Assembly (NCBI GenBank): GCA_010093685.1
Contig: MU006222.1
Coordinates: forward strand, 372,001 to 436,000
DNA: 64,000 nucleotides
Direction: 5' to 3'
Origin: Ophiobolus disseminans
Lineage: Eukaryota > Ascomycota > Dothideomycetes > Pleosporales > Phaeosphaeriaceae
Position numbers and translations under genes: made by a program
In this document: positions 11,175 through 21,911 of the stretch, piece by piece
Layout: the number at the start of each line of letters is the position of its first letter
Position numbering within the stretch: the stretch's first letter is position 1
The notes under the pieces: generated by a model
The model's input: only the letters and a program-made list of their open reading frames with translations
Databases searched by the model: none
What the model was told of the DNA's origin: nothing

Positions 11175-12048
11175 TCAAATGCTAGCCGCGGAGGTAGGCT
11201 TACTCCCACCAAAGGTAGCAGGAAGCGGCTGCGTAGCCACCGCACTCGATGGATTAGCCGTGAAAGCCGGAAACGACCCACCCTTAGGATACACCTCAAC
11301 ACCAGGCATTGTATAATTCACCAGCGGAGGCCAATACGGGCTAAAGAAAAGTCCAGGATCCCGAGCGTTATCTAGAAACCAAACAATCAGCACATACACA
11401 GGTAGTGTCGCAGAGTAAAACCCCGAATATGCTTCACTTACACATCCCCGGAAACCTCCCCACCGGCGCTGCTTTCTTCCCCGACGCCCCCCTAACCTCT
11501 ATCTGCGCACACCCAACATAATACTGCGCGCCACCCACCGTCCCCGCACCATGCACAGCAACATGCTCCGCCCTCAACAAATACTGCCCATTTTCTATAT
11601 CCATCGGGATGACGAAACTAAAGCTCTTCCACCCATCACTATGCCACGTCGCGCCCACCGTATAATTTGCATACGTCTTAACGCCCATCTCGTAAATCTT
11701 GAACCACTCGCCCTCGCCCTCATACTCGGATACATTCGCGACCGTCGACTTGGACATGTATGCGAAGAGCGGGCCCGGGTGGCCCAGGACGTCGCGGACT
11801 GTGAAGCCGAGTGTGGAGCCGGCGGTGACGGGGTGGGTTTTTGTTTTGGAGGCCGAGGCGAAGGAGCCCGAGTTGCAGCGTATGTCGGGGTGGGTTACGT
11901 CTGTGAAGGGGGAGTTGCTGACGAGGGGGCCGGGGGCGCGGACGTATTCGTAGGGCGAGGTGGGGACGCCGTTGACGATGAGGCGGTCGAAGTTGTAGTG
12001 TGCGAGGGCTTGGGATAGATAGGCTGCTAGGGCGAGGAGGGACTTCAT
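11175..12048 (-). CDS. AA9 lytic polysaccharide monooxygenase (secreted)
   Basis: Copper enzyme (formerly GH61) that oxidatively cleaves cellulose or related glucans outside the cell. Exons 12048-11442 and 11371-11175 (70 nt intron, donor GTAAGT) give 267 residues. A 16-residue signal peptide ends in ALA, so mature His1 is H17 (HYNFDRLIVNG), the first copper ligand. The second ligand is H90 in VLGHPGPLFAYMSK, and the axial Tyr is Y177 in GAQYYVGCAQIEV. C58 and C180 form the expected disulfide, and H166 fits the second-sphere His. The C-terminus has the family motif (DPGLFFSPYWPP...YTMPGV), followed by a short Ser/Ala/Thr tail and no cellulose-binding module. Regioselectivity cannot be told from the sequence. 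Confidence 0.93.
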
Positions 12049-12110
12049 TTTGGGTGGGTTTGGGAGAGGGGGTTGGTGAGGAGCTTGGTTTGTGGGTCTT
12101 GAGTTGCTGG

Positions 12111-12120
12111 CTATATATAG
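12111..12120 (-). promoter_or_regulatory. TATA box of the AA9 gene
   Basis: The palindromic CTATATATAG lies 63-72 nt upstream of the AA9 start codon, a normal distance for a fungal TATA promoter of a regulated secreted enzyme. Confidence 0.6.
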
Positions 12121-12779
12121 TGGTGATGAGTGGACTACTCCGTGTAGTGGACTGATCTTGTGATCTTGAATATGAAGGTGTAGGACGCGAGCATTGCTAT
12201 TCCAAACGACGACACCGTTTCATATACGCAGGTGACTACGAGTCCAGCTGAGCTTACCTATCTTCGGTCGTCAATGCAATTCCATCATAAATCATGGTCA
12301 GTCGAAATCGCAAGTCGCACAGGTATCGAGAGTACTACTATACAGAAATTGTTTATGTGGAAACTTGGCACGGAGTAATAGTGTGTTCTATATTTGTGCC
12401 CTGGTAAAGTGTCATTTAATAGATGATCACAAGGAATAGGCCTACCTGGTTAATTTACGGGATTGGATCGGAGAATTCTTTTCCCTTACCCAGTATTCAG
12501 GCCTCAACTGCAAGTTGGTTGTAGGACTTGGGTGCCGTCTACTCTTTCCTGTACCTTCTTGCCAGATGGAAACGCATTGTGTTCTCCGGGCTCTTGCGTG
12601 CAGGCGGGAAGCACTCGTTTCTTAGGTAACGTAGGTGTACGCCATGCCCTTCCGACGGCGATGCAAAGCATGTCGAACTCGCACCATGGTTGGAATCAAA
12701 CGTGAAACCGCAGGGTAAGTAATCAATTATGCGACTCGTGGCGGACCCAAATGACTGAGTTATTTCACTCCATTAAAAT
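12121..12779. other. Intergenic: AA9 upstream region and ferric reductase 3' end
   Basis: About 660 bp holding the AA9 promoter and the 3' UTR of the ferric reductase. Short open frames here lack any protein feature. Nothing else recognised. Confidence 0.4.
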
Positions 12780-14708
12780 CTACCACCCAAACTTCTCAAC
12801 ACAAACATCCACGTCCCCACCACTCCACACAAGCCCCGCACACACGTTCCTCACATCCCTAACCAGCCCATCCGGTCCACTCACCACCACACCCGTCCTA
12901 CCCTCATCTCCAATCCACCCCGTCAAAACATCCTTAACATCCGGCCGCCCAGCCAGCACCGTCGGCGGCGGAACCAACACATCCAATCCCCAGTCCTCCA
13001 GCTCTTTCATCTTGTCATCTGGAACCCATAAGCGGTGGTTGGGGGCGTGGGTAATCCAGAGTAGCTTCACTTTTTTGGAGGGCGGCTTGGAAGCCTCGGG
13101 GTCGGATAGCGAAGTGGGTTTCAAAAGGGAGTAGAGTAGGGGATACGCGACGGCTATTCCTGATCCGCCTGCGATGAAGATGGCTATTGATGATGCTTCT
13201 AGGACGTCGAGGGCGTGCGATGAGCCGTATGGGCCGTCGAGGCGGATATGCGTTTGTGTGTGGCGGCGCGCGTACTTGAGGAGTTGGTGCGTGAAGCCTG
13301 ATTCGGCTTGGGCGCGGATGAGGAGGGAGAACCATGCGTGGTCTCCTGGCTGGCTTTGGGTGGTGGTAGGTGCAGCGGAGAAGATTGTGAAGGGGTGGGA
13401 TTGGATTGCGTGTTTTCTGGATAGGTCTGGGACGGAGATAAAGATGTGTTCGTTTGGTTTCCAGCCGTTTTGCATGTTCTTGGGGACGAGAGCGGTGTTT
13501 TTGTTGGAGACTTCCCAGTTCGCAGAGAGGAGGATGGTTTCGTCGTCTTCGAGGACGGTCAAAATGGCTGGGTGTGTGCTAGATTTGAGCCATAGACGGT
13601 ACACCAAGCGATCGACGAGGAAGATGGCGAGCGATATGCCTACGTATGGGCGTGAGGTGTAGTGGTGAAACCAAAGGAAGACCAACCCGGCTACTTGCAA
13701 AACGATATGCAAAGCGAGGAAAACTTCATACCAGCGTTGTCGGAAGCTGCCTAGCGAAGTGAAGTATATCAGTTCGTATGCGATGAATGCCGCAAGTCCC
13801 AACAGTACGACGCGATTGAAGATGAACTTTGTAAGCGTAAAGCCGATGTGTCGAAGCATGCCGAACCACACAGCGAACATGCCGAGGAGATGTAGAAGTG
13901 CTTCGAAGCACACGACTTCGCCCACTCTGCGATGGAAGATGTTTAGACTCTCATACGAGTGTCCAGTCAAGAACTTAATAGGTTGGTTCTTCGCAGCGAG
14001 GAGGTATAGTATTGGCAGGTTCGAAATGAAGATGATGCCGCACCGGTCGGCGAATACGAAGAGGTAGAAAAAGGATAAGGTCATGTTATAGAAGTTGTAG
14101 AAGAGTATCAGGGCGAGCCATGCGAGGACGAGGAGAGATACGGCGTTTGTGGGAAGCGTCTTGTTGATGATAGGTATCTGAGGGGGTTGGTATCGTAGTA
14201 TCGATTTCAAGATGTAGTACGGCTTCCAGACCACTGAAGTCTTATGATACGATCGCTGGGTTGAGATCAGTGGGCTCGTCTCATCCACCTTCTTCTGGCC
14301 AGCAGCCTCTGGTGGTGTCGCATTGCCCTCTATTGTGCTGCTCGAGCTACTCCAAGCATCTGCATCTTCTCCCTGACTGTTATTGTTCCTTCTCTTGCCT
14401 AAACCAACGCTATCTGCCCGTCTCTTCCTCTTATGCAAGATCAACTTCTCGCCACAGTGCCATGCCGTAAAGACCAAAAGCACCCCAAGCAGCACCAGAT
14501 TATACGTCTTCAAGAACCTCCGCCCAAACAAAATGGCTTCCACCAGCTTTCTAAACCTCGGATCTTTGCCTGGGTCATCTGGATCGACCAGTTCACCTCC
14601 TCCAGTCGTTATTCGTACGCCATCGTTATGGAGCCACGGTACTTCGGTTGATGCAGTCGCTTTGAGAGCAAAGCGCATGAGGTCGCGGAGCCATGGTGCG
14701 CTATCCAT
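12780..14708 (-). CDS. Ferric-chelate reductase / FRE-type transmembrane oxidoreductase
   Basis: Single exon, 642 residues. Membrane flavocytochrome that passes electrons from NADPH through FAD and two b-type hemes to extracellular Fe(III) or Cu(II) chelates. A ferric reductase-like transmembrane core (about 185-375) carries heme ligand pairs H259/H273 and H334/H348, each 14 residues apart. FAD contact HPFTIFS lies at 438-444. NADPH-binding GPYGS (493-497) and GGSGIA (515-520) follow, with the late SGPDGLV near 614. An extra N-terminal helix (about 68-83) precedes a basic, Ser-rich linker (90-150). The C-terminus ends VCVEKFGW rather than in the commoner Phe. Metal specificity and regulation by iron are not visible. 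The start codon is the first ATG of the frame. Confidence 0.92.
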   Translation of the reverse strand: MDSAPWLRDLMRFALKATASTEVPWLHNDGVRITTGGGELVDPDDPGKDPRFRKLVEAILFGRRFLKTYNLVLLGVLLVFTAWHCGEKLILHKRKRRADSVGLGKRRNNNSQGEDADAWSSSSSTIEGNATPPEAAGQKKVDETSPLISTQRSYHKTSVVWKPYYILKSILRYQPPQIPIINKTLPTNAVSLLVLAWLALILFYNFYNMTLSFFYLFVFADRCGIIFISNLPILYLLAAKNQPIKFLTGHSYESLNIFHRRVGEVVCFEALLHLLGMFAVWFGMLRHIGFTLTKFIFNRVVLLGLAAFIAYELIYFTSLGSFRQRWYEVFLALHIVLQVAGLVFLWFHHYTSRPYVGISLAIFLVDRLVYRLWLKSSTHPAILTVLEDDETILLSANWEVSNKNTALVPKNMQNGWKPNEHIFISVPDLSRKHAIQSHPFTIFSAAPTTTQSQPGDHAWFSLLIRAQAESGFTHQLLKYARRHTQTHIRLDGPYGSSHALDVLEASSIAIFIAGGSGIAVAYPLLYSLLKPTSLSDPEASKPPSKKVKLLWITHAPNHRLWVPDDKMKELEDWGLDVLVPPPTVLAGRPDVKDVLTGWIGDEGRTGVVVSGPDGLVRDVRNVCAGLVWSGGDVDVCVEKFGW

Positions 14709-15169
14709 GGTAGCAGTCGTGCGATATAGGACGACAGGGAGGCTGAAGCCTTACATATCAGATCGTGGAGTTGCCATGCTGATGCAGCCCCACCGCGTGC
14801 TCGCGTCATTCGCAGGTGGCACATGTCAGACGCATGTGCTAGGATAAGCTCCTTAGCTGGTATACTGAGGCACGCGATGCTGTTTCTGGGGACGTGGTAG
14901 TGCACTGCCAGTGCCGCTGGCATGTTTTCTTATTCTCCTCATCTCTATGATGTTCAAATGTTACCTAGCAACACGTTCAAGAATAAACAGTTTAGGCTGG
15001 CGCGCATCGTCACCACAGCATGGTGGTGCTCGAGCACAGGCTTCACAACATGATTTACTACTCCAGCGCGAAGGTCTCCACAGAATGTTACATATGGAAA
15101 CTGAATGTACAAGATTGGTACACACAGGTGCGAAAGTAGACCGACATGATCAAAGTCGATTAATTTGGC
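14709..15169. other. Intergenic: ferric reductase promoter side
   Basis: About 460 bp upstream of the ferric reductase start and downstream of the enoyl-CoA hydratase stop. No gene or repeat found. I could not confidently place a GATA-type iron-regulator site. Confidence 0.4.
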
Positions 15170-16124
15170 CTATTCGTTCTTCCACTCAGGCTTCTGCTTC
15201 GCTGCAAACGCTGCCATACCAATCTTCTGATCCTGACTTCCAAACAAGCCATGGAACACTTTCCTCTCATACTCGAGTCCTTCCCGGATGCCGAGCTCCT
15301 GGCTCTTGTTCACGACCTCCTTGCACGCCTTGACAGCAATCTGGCTGTACGACGCAATCTTCTCGGCGGTCGCAAGAGCACCGTTGACGCACTCCTCGGG
15401 TGTCTCAAACACCTTCGCAACAAGGCCCCACTCGCCCGCCTGCTTCGCCGAGATGTTGTCGCCAGTCAGAATGGTTTCCATTGCTCTTGACTTTCCGATG
15501 GCTTTTGTGAGCCGCTGCGAACCTCCTGCGCCGGGGATGATGCCCAGCTTGATCTCTGGCTGTCCGAAGACAGCTTTTGGTCCGGCGTACATGATGTCTC
15601 CCATCATTGCTAGCTCACAGCCTCCTCCTAGTGCATATCCGTTCACGGCTGTGATCAGAGGCTTCTTCAGGAAAGTGACCAGGTCTGACCATGCTTCTAT
15701 GAAGTCGTTGCCGTATGCGTCGCTGAATGTGAGATCCTTCATCTCTTTGATGTCTGCACCGGCCGCGAATGCTCTGTCGGAGCCAGTCAACACGATGGCT
15801 CCGACGCTCTTGTCGGCTTGGAACTCGCGCAGGGCTTGGTTGACTTCGAGGATGAGGGGTGTAGAGAGGGCATTGAGGGCTTTCGGGCGGTTCAGTTGGA
15901 CTGATATTGGTTAGTGACAGGCTTTCTCAAAGATACAAATCGTAACGAGATGGTGCATGATTATATGTGCTGTTCTCAGAAGACTTACTGAATCCCACCC
16001 CGGGCTTTGGTGTTGATACGAGCACATGCTCATACTGCTTGGAAGCATATCCCCGCACAAATCGAGGAAGCCCCGTCGTCCTGAATTGGGAAGCAATTCG
16101 TGCTGTTGGTCTGAATGCCTGCAT
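15170..16124 (-). CDS. ECHS1: Enoyl-CoA hydratase, mitochondrial (short-chain)
   Basis: Hydrates trans-2-enoyl-CoA to L-3-hydroxyacyl-CoA in mitochondrial beta-oxidation and branched-chain amino acid breakdown. Exons 16124-15989 and 15900-15170, intron 88 nt with donor GTAAGT, give 288 residues, typical for ECHS1. A basic N-terminus (MQAFRPTARIASQFRTTGLP) looks like a mitochondrial presequence. Crotonase signatures are AFAAGADIKEM (oxyanion hole and CoA binding), NGYALGGGCELAMMGD with the first catalytic Glu, and FGQPEIKLGIIPGAGGSQRL with the second. Start 16124 has A at -3 and is preferred to an in-frame ATG 15 nt upstream. The gene is head to head with RER1, 353 bp between starts. A 3-hydroxyacyl-CoA dehydrogenase lies 26 kb away, too far to call a cluster. 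Confidence 0.95.
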
Positions 16125-16477
16125 CGTGTGTATTTTCAACTGCTATCTTCTCAGAAGAGCAGTTGGGAGTATGTTGTCACATCGTTAGTAGAGGGTGGGT
16201 AGCAGCGGCGAACCTCGGTTGTGCCTTCCGCGAAAGCTCTCCCCGGCCCGCTTGCAGCTCTAATCCCACTAACGCCGCGTGCGTCCTAGCGCATATCGAA
16301 GCCAGCGGCGGCTTCTAGACGTTGGCGCAGCCTTGCGACACAGCCATAGCCCATACTTTTTGACACGACGCCTCAACAACCACGCCCCTTGCCAACCCTC
16401 CCATCACCCCTACCAACCCGCCGCCTGCCCAAAACGGACACGAGGTGAAGGACGTCAAAGAAAAGAATATCGCAAAC
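16125..16477. promoter_or_regulatory. Divergent promoter region ECHS1 / RER1
   Basis: 353 bp between two start codons on opposite strands; it must drive both genes. No TATA box is evident on either side. Confidence 0.45.
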
Positions 16478-17297
16478 ATGGACTCGCCAGAGCCGGACAC
16501 CCCTTTCGCGGCCGTGACGGCGCAAACGACAAAGTATGGACGGGTAGGTTATATCAGGACAGCCTGGCGCGTTCGCGTCCCCATCTGCTTCGAGTCTTGG
16601 GAGGCATCAAGGAACAGAATGGACCACTAACGCGTAGTAGATGTTCCAATCCTACCTCGATAAGTCGACACCATACACGCCATATCGGTGGGGAGGAACA
16701 GCAACATTATTTTTGCTGTTCGGCTTGCGCATATTCTTTGCGCAGGGATGGTACATTGGTACGCTTCTCCAGTCCATCAGATCCCGGCAGCTTCACAAAC
16801 TTGTCTCAGCCACTCCCACTACGACAGGATCCATGATAAACACCCCACTAACCCGCCACAGTCGCATACTCACTCGGCATCTACCTCCTCAACCTCTTCC
16901 TCGCCTTCCTCTCCCCAAAGTTCGACCCCGCGCTAGAGCAAGATGAGGGAATGGAGGACGGCAACGCCAGCGGACTCCCCACAAAAGAGGACCAGGAGTT
17001 CAGGCCGTTTGTCCGCCGGCTGCCAGAGTTCAAATTCTGGTACTCGACGACCAAGGCCATCGCCATCGGCTTCTTCTGCAGCTGGTTCGAGATCTTCAAC
17101 CTGCCTGTCTTCTGGCCGGTGTTGGTGGTGTACTGGCTGATTCTGTTTGGCCTAACGAGTGAGTCCTCAAAACTTGAAGTTGCGCACAATCAAGATGCTG
17201 ACTGAACGTAGTGCGACGACAAATCCAGCACATGATCAAGTACCGCTACGTACCCTTCACGACCGGAAAGACGCGATACCGACCGGCAGCGAACTAA
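16478..17297 (+). CDS. RER1: Rer1-family Golgi-to-ER retrieval receptor
   Basis: Sorts escaped ER membrane proteins into COPI vesicles at the early Golgi. Four exons: 16478-16543, 16641-16758, 16862-17158 and 17212-17297, giving 188 residues, the normal family length. After a short acidic N-terminus come the Rer1 motif YLDKSTPYTPYRW and a hydrophobic pair (LFLLFGLRIFF, YSLGIYLLNLFLAFLSP). Next are FDPALEQDEG, RPFVRRLPEFKFW and a second hydrophobic pair (KAIAIGFFCSWF, FWPVLVVYWLILF). The end LTMRRQIQHMIKYRYVPF with KTRY is the conserved cytosolic tail. All three introns keep frame at GT...AG borders. Family assignment is certain. Confidence 0.95.
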
Positions 17298-17726
17298 GCG
17301 CTCAATACGGGGTCGATGGCGCATCTTTGGGCAGCTGTATTCTATGGGCTACAGCGTTATTTTGGGCAATAGACGTTATATGTTCAAGGCGACACAGAGT
17401 TGCGATTGGGCGCAATGAGAGCGCAGGTACGATAACGGTCAGCTGTTGCATGATGTACACGTATCAAAATTTGAGGTGTTTATATCTTTTAATTTCTCAT
17501 GAAGCGGCGGAAACGCAGAATCACATCCTTCTTTTGCATCTTAGAAGGTCGTCTCTCCGTGGTTCAAACGTATACAAGTCTTGCTACCTTGAGAACGAAA
17601 TTTACGACCCGCTTACACAGACTTATATGCAATCACTCCCACCTACAAGACAGAAATATGCAGAGAGCACCGCCATACTCAAACACCCACTTCCACACCA
17701 ACAGCATCCGCAACGTCTCTACAACA
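17298..17726. other. Intergenic, convergent 3' ends of RER1 and BTA1
   Basis: About 430 bp between two convergent genes, presumably their 3' UTRs. Nothing else seen. Confidence 0.45.
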
Positions 17727-20607
17727 CTACTCCATCCCCAGCGCCGGCCCCTCAAGCCTCAACTCCGCCAAACTGGCCTTCCTCGCATGCCCCCTTCCAC
17801 CCTCGCTCTCAATCCCACTCTCCTTTGTACAAATCCACGTCGAAGCATACATATTAACCCTACACCATCATTAGCACCATCCATATTCCAATCACTAATC
17901 CCAACGACACAGCACTTACCGATCAATACAACTCCCCGGCACGCGCACCGCAACCCTCTTACACGCAAACCCACACTCGCCAAAAACCCTCAAATACCAC
18001 GGCTCCAGCCCCGCACTGCGCAACAACACGCGTCCCCTCACCTTCAGCGCGCGATTCAACGCGCGAATCTGCCTGAGCGCTTGTTGCCCCTGCGGCGGGA
18101 ACCAATCCATGCTATCCATGACAACAACGATAGTAAGCGTACCCGGCCGCATCCGAGCTATGACTTCCGAGATTTCGTCCGTGTGGATGCGCAAGCCGGA
18201 AAAGGCGTTGGGCTTGCTGAGTTTGATGTGGGATTTGGGGCTGAGGTATGTGGGGTGCGATTGCGGGGTGTAGTGTCCGAGCAGGGTGAGGAGGTAGTAG
18301 TGGTTCGATGTCGAGAGGAGTGTGGTGTTGATTACGGGTTCGAAGGTGTTGAGGACGTATTCGTATATTGCGTTGCCAGAGGAGGACTTTAGTGCTGCGT
18401 CTGAGGGTTCTTCGTGGAAGGACATGTAGTCGTCTGCAGCGGACTTTACATTCTCGACGGTCTTGGTCTCGTCGAAGTCGGACTGCTTTGCAAAGTCTGT
18501 TTCGATGACGGCGCGTTGGGCGGGGGGCACGCCGAGGGCTTTCCAGAGCCATTTTTCGTTGCCGAGGACGGCCCAGGTGAGGATCTTGGAGTGGAGCAGG
18601 TTTTTGATGCTGCGTTGCCAGATTTCGCGTTGTTCGTTGAGGGTTTGGGCGGAACAGAGTTTCTGGACGTCGGACGACATGCCCATAAGGCGGAAGAGCC
18701 AGCCTGCGATGGACAGAGCGTAGCCTGAGCCGCCTGAGTAGTAAAGTCCCTTGGATTTCGAAGAGGAAAACACCGAAGGTCCATTGTGTAGCCAGAACTG
18801 GAAGGCTTCGGATGAGAGATGAGGACTGAGTTTCTGGATGAGGACGTTGCGGAAGTCGGCGTGTTTGCCTTCGCCAAAGAGTTTCCAGACATCTTGGTAT
18901 CCTAGCGCGGTGAACGCAGCAACTTTGAGCTCGAGGAGGTGGTTCTGTGATGGGTTGAGGTCGACAGCATGCACACGGCGACATTTCTCTAGACAAAAGG
19001 CAAGGATGTTGTCACCTGCTGAGCCGATGGCAAGGACTACATCGTTCTGAGTTGGTTTCAGTAGCCTCATATCGGCTACATCGTCTTCCCATGTGAACGC
19101 ATAGATGTACGAGTCGTTGAACCGAGTGTGCTTAGGCAGGGAAGAGTCGTAGTGGATCCGCCAGTGGTGATTCTGGTACCATGTTGCTGGCAAAGGTAGG
19201 CTGGACTGTAAATTCACGATGGCTGACTCGTAGGCCTTGGAATGAACTTCGATGTCGGTTTGAGTGGCTCCGGTCTGCAGATCGAGAGCGGAGAGATAAG
19301 GTGACTCGGTAGCAGCTGCATCAATCTCGGCTAGCTTTTGGGTGGAAGCGCTGCCGTCTTTCGAGCAGCCTACCCAGATGTAGTATGGAAGCTTGATACC
19401 GGTGTTGAAGAAGTTGTTCCTGGCATTGATTGAAAGAACAGTGCCAAAGCGGTACTCGAGATAGTCGCGTCTGGCAGGCTCAAGATTGACACGATCGATC
19501 TCGCTGGTTAAGTCAGGGAGTTTCCAATTCTAGAGCTCAGTTTCACTCACAACCAAGTTCGCCAAAATACACGCGAAATCCACATGCAGTGACGATCAAT
19601 GGCGCCACCCATGTAGTTTCGGCCCATGAAGTCGACCTGGTTCTGAACATAAAAGTCAACTACTCCAACTACGCCGTTAGGGCTGAGTAAACTGTCAATG
19701 GAGTCAATAGCCGAGTAGAATTCTGGAATCATCGACAGCGCGTAGCTCATCGTTACAAGCTCGGCTCCACCAGCGTCAGCATTTTCGTCGAGGTCGCGCA
19801 TTGTCTGGCCTTGAGACACAATTTGCTTCCGTTGGTAGGCTTGCGGTTCGTGTTCATGGAGACGAAAAGCACGAGCATCCTGGCAGATGACTTTGACGTT
19901 GTTCCACCCTAGCCGAGTGAACCGCTTCCGAGCCATCTCGCAGAGGCTAGGTGATAAGTCGACAACATCTGAAGGTTTTAGTCCTTGATCGACGATTCGC
20001 CACTAGCCAGCTTACAAATTGCGCGAAAGAAGTCTGGAACGGACACGAAGTCGTTCATTTGCTCAACACTGGTGTAGTGTCAGAATATAGAGGTTGAAGG
20101 CGCTTGTGGGCATCTACTTGTGACCGGTTCCACCACCGATCTGTGAACGTAAGTATGGCAGCTACTGGAAGAAGTCGGTCACATACATCAACCCAAACAG
20201 GGCGCTGACAGATTAGACCGGCTTCTGCGCGGTGCTTCAACTGCGCTGCTACCAGCCCTAACATATCTTCACGGCCACGGAGAAGTTGTACTCGGGTGGC
20301 ATCGTAGACATCAGCCTGGGCCTTGTAAAAGCTTTCCTGCAGATTGTCAGGTCAAATCCTTGTGTTCAGTGTGTACAAAACCTACGAGAGCATCTTGTTG
20401 ACTACCAGAACCGTCACCAGTATGAGGCTTCAGGAAGCATCCATAAACGAACTTGAGGTAGGCTTCAACTGTGCCTACTGATTTCCCTTTACTCTTGGGC
20501 CGCAGAGCACAAACGAAGACCGTGGCAATCAAGATACCAACGAAGCACAACGCGATGGTCAGCTGGTAGAAAGGATCACGAGGGACCACAGACGATAGTC
20601 CCAGCAT
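17727..20607 (-). CDS. BTA1: Betaine lipid (DGTS) synthase, BtaB-BtaA fusion
   Basis: Makes diacylglyceryl-N,N,N-trimethylhomoserine from diacylglycerol and S-adenosylmethionine. The BtaA part transfers the aminocarboxypropyl group and the BtaB part methylates it three times. Seven exons fit: 20607-20386, 20336-20187, 20140-20118, 20068-20016, 19968-19551, 19503-17920 and 17859-17727, for 860 residues. A membrane helix lies at about 16-36. The methyltransferase part comes first: glycine-rich SAM motif IGGGTGHN (125-132), YVVDLSPSLCE, and VDFYVQNQVDFMGR. A linker leads to ARRDYLEYRFGTVLSINARN, then the BtaA part (YAFTWEDDVADMRLL, SAGDNILAFCL, VHAVDLNPSQNHLLELK) to the terminal CIDRVNMYASTWICTK block. 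Exon 3 is only 23 nt. This lipid replaces phosphatidylcholine under phosphate starvation in other fungi. I saw no CACGTG site in the nearest 300 bp upstream. Confidence 0.93.
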
Positions 20608-21911
20608 GGTTATGGCTTGTGAAGCGTAGGAAGAGAAGACAGAGACAAAGAAGAAAGCAATATTTGAACAGTGCCCCTCATAGCTTATATGAACACCGCT
20701 GGAAAGTGCATCGAAGCATCATCCCGACTTCGGTTCGTCACATAGCTGGCCCACATGATGCTAGAATTCCAGCAGCTGCGTAAGGCTTCAGGTTGCATCC
20801 TGTGCGAGCTCACTGGCCAATGGAACGCGCCACATGCTTTGCTGATCTGAAAACAGCGTATAGCACCCTACGTTGAGGCGAAGTGGGATGTTAGTACCTC
20901 GACTGCGTTGAGCAACCGCTCCAAGCGGCTATGCAGGAGTAGAGCCGAGAGTTTCTCCAGATTCTTATGAAGTCACAAAGGACAAAGGCAGGTGTGAGCC
21001 TATCAAGTTGGATGACAGCTGCGCGTGGGTTGTGATGTGCGAGGTGTTGCGTTCCTAAGGTTGAGGTTCATTGTCGTCTTGGTAGCCAATGAGATCACGG
21101 GCCGCGGAGGCGTGCGTTCGAGCTCGATGCAGGGACAACCTCAGGATCAACGACATCTGATAACTCAAAATGACTTGCATGTGTCGAGCGGCCGAGAACT
21201 GTTGCGCTGTGCTCATTTATGAGAGTTGTTGGGCGACGTCGGCAGTGGCCATGCTCTTGCATCGAAGCCTAGCGCTTTTAGCGCTTCTTTGGAAGGTACA
21301 TCTACTTGACCCTGCAGTCGCCCAGGATTGTCCTGGATGCCCAGCTTACTTGAGGTTTAAGAGTAAGACTGGTTCTCGTTCAGCTCTTTGTACATGTTTC
21401 TGGATCCACAGGCAACAGCACCATGGCCTTCACTCTGAGCAGTGACGTAGATCAAGAGACTGACAATAGCTGATACATCAAGCTGACGACGTAAGCTGGG
21501 GCTTGATCGCAGGTGGCGATGCTGGTGGCAGGTGTAGCGACCAAGACAAATGAATGAATGACTGCGGAGGCTAATGTGTCATCTGGAGTGAACAAATACA
21601 GTGGTCTCGCAGAGCTGTATACTGCATGTTGTTAGCTATGAGTAAGAATGAGAGCGACATAGCATTAGAGTGTGGATTGTGTGGCCGTCAGCTGGCTTAT
21701 GGGGATGCGGGATTAGCTTCATCAATGTGGCGTTCTTACAAGGCTTTCTCGCAATGCTTGTCATACTCATCGAAGTGGACAAGCAGCAGTAAGCTCGAGT
21801 CCATGTCATTAGGTCTGCTAGCCATGCTAAAGGTCTATTTGATCTTACAAAAGTAGGCGGGCGTACATGCAACCACCAATTCCAAGGCACCCCGCACGTT
21901 GTGCGAGCACC
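20608..21911. other. Long intergenic stretch upstream of BTA1
   Basis: About 1.3 kb between the BTA1 start and the RPT5 stop, both on the minus strand. No open frame has convincing protein character. A CCAAT pentamer lies at 20817-20821. Otherwise I see no tRNA, repeat or transposon remnant. Confidence 0.45.

Noticed and set aside
11551..12018. Open frame on the plus strand across the AA9 gene
   Set aside because: Gly/Val/Arg-rich shadow of a GC-rich coding exon; the AA9 motifs are on the minus strand.
11175..20607. A possible biosynthetic or virulence cluster (AA9, ferric reductase, BTA1)
   Set aside because: Neighbours are housekeeping genes on mixed strands, with no backbone enzyme or regulator.
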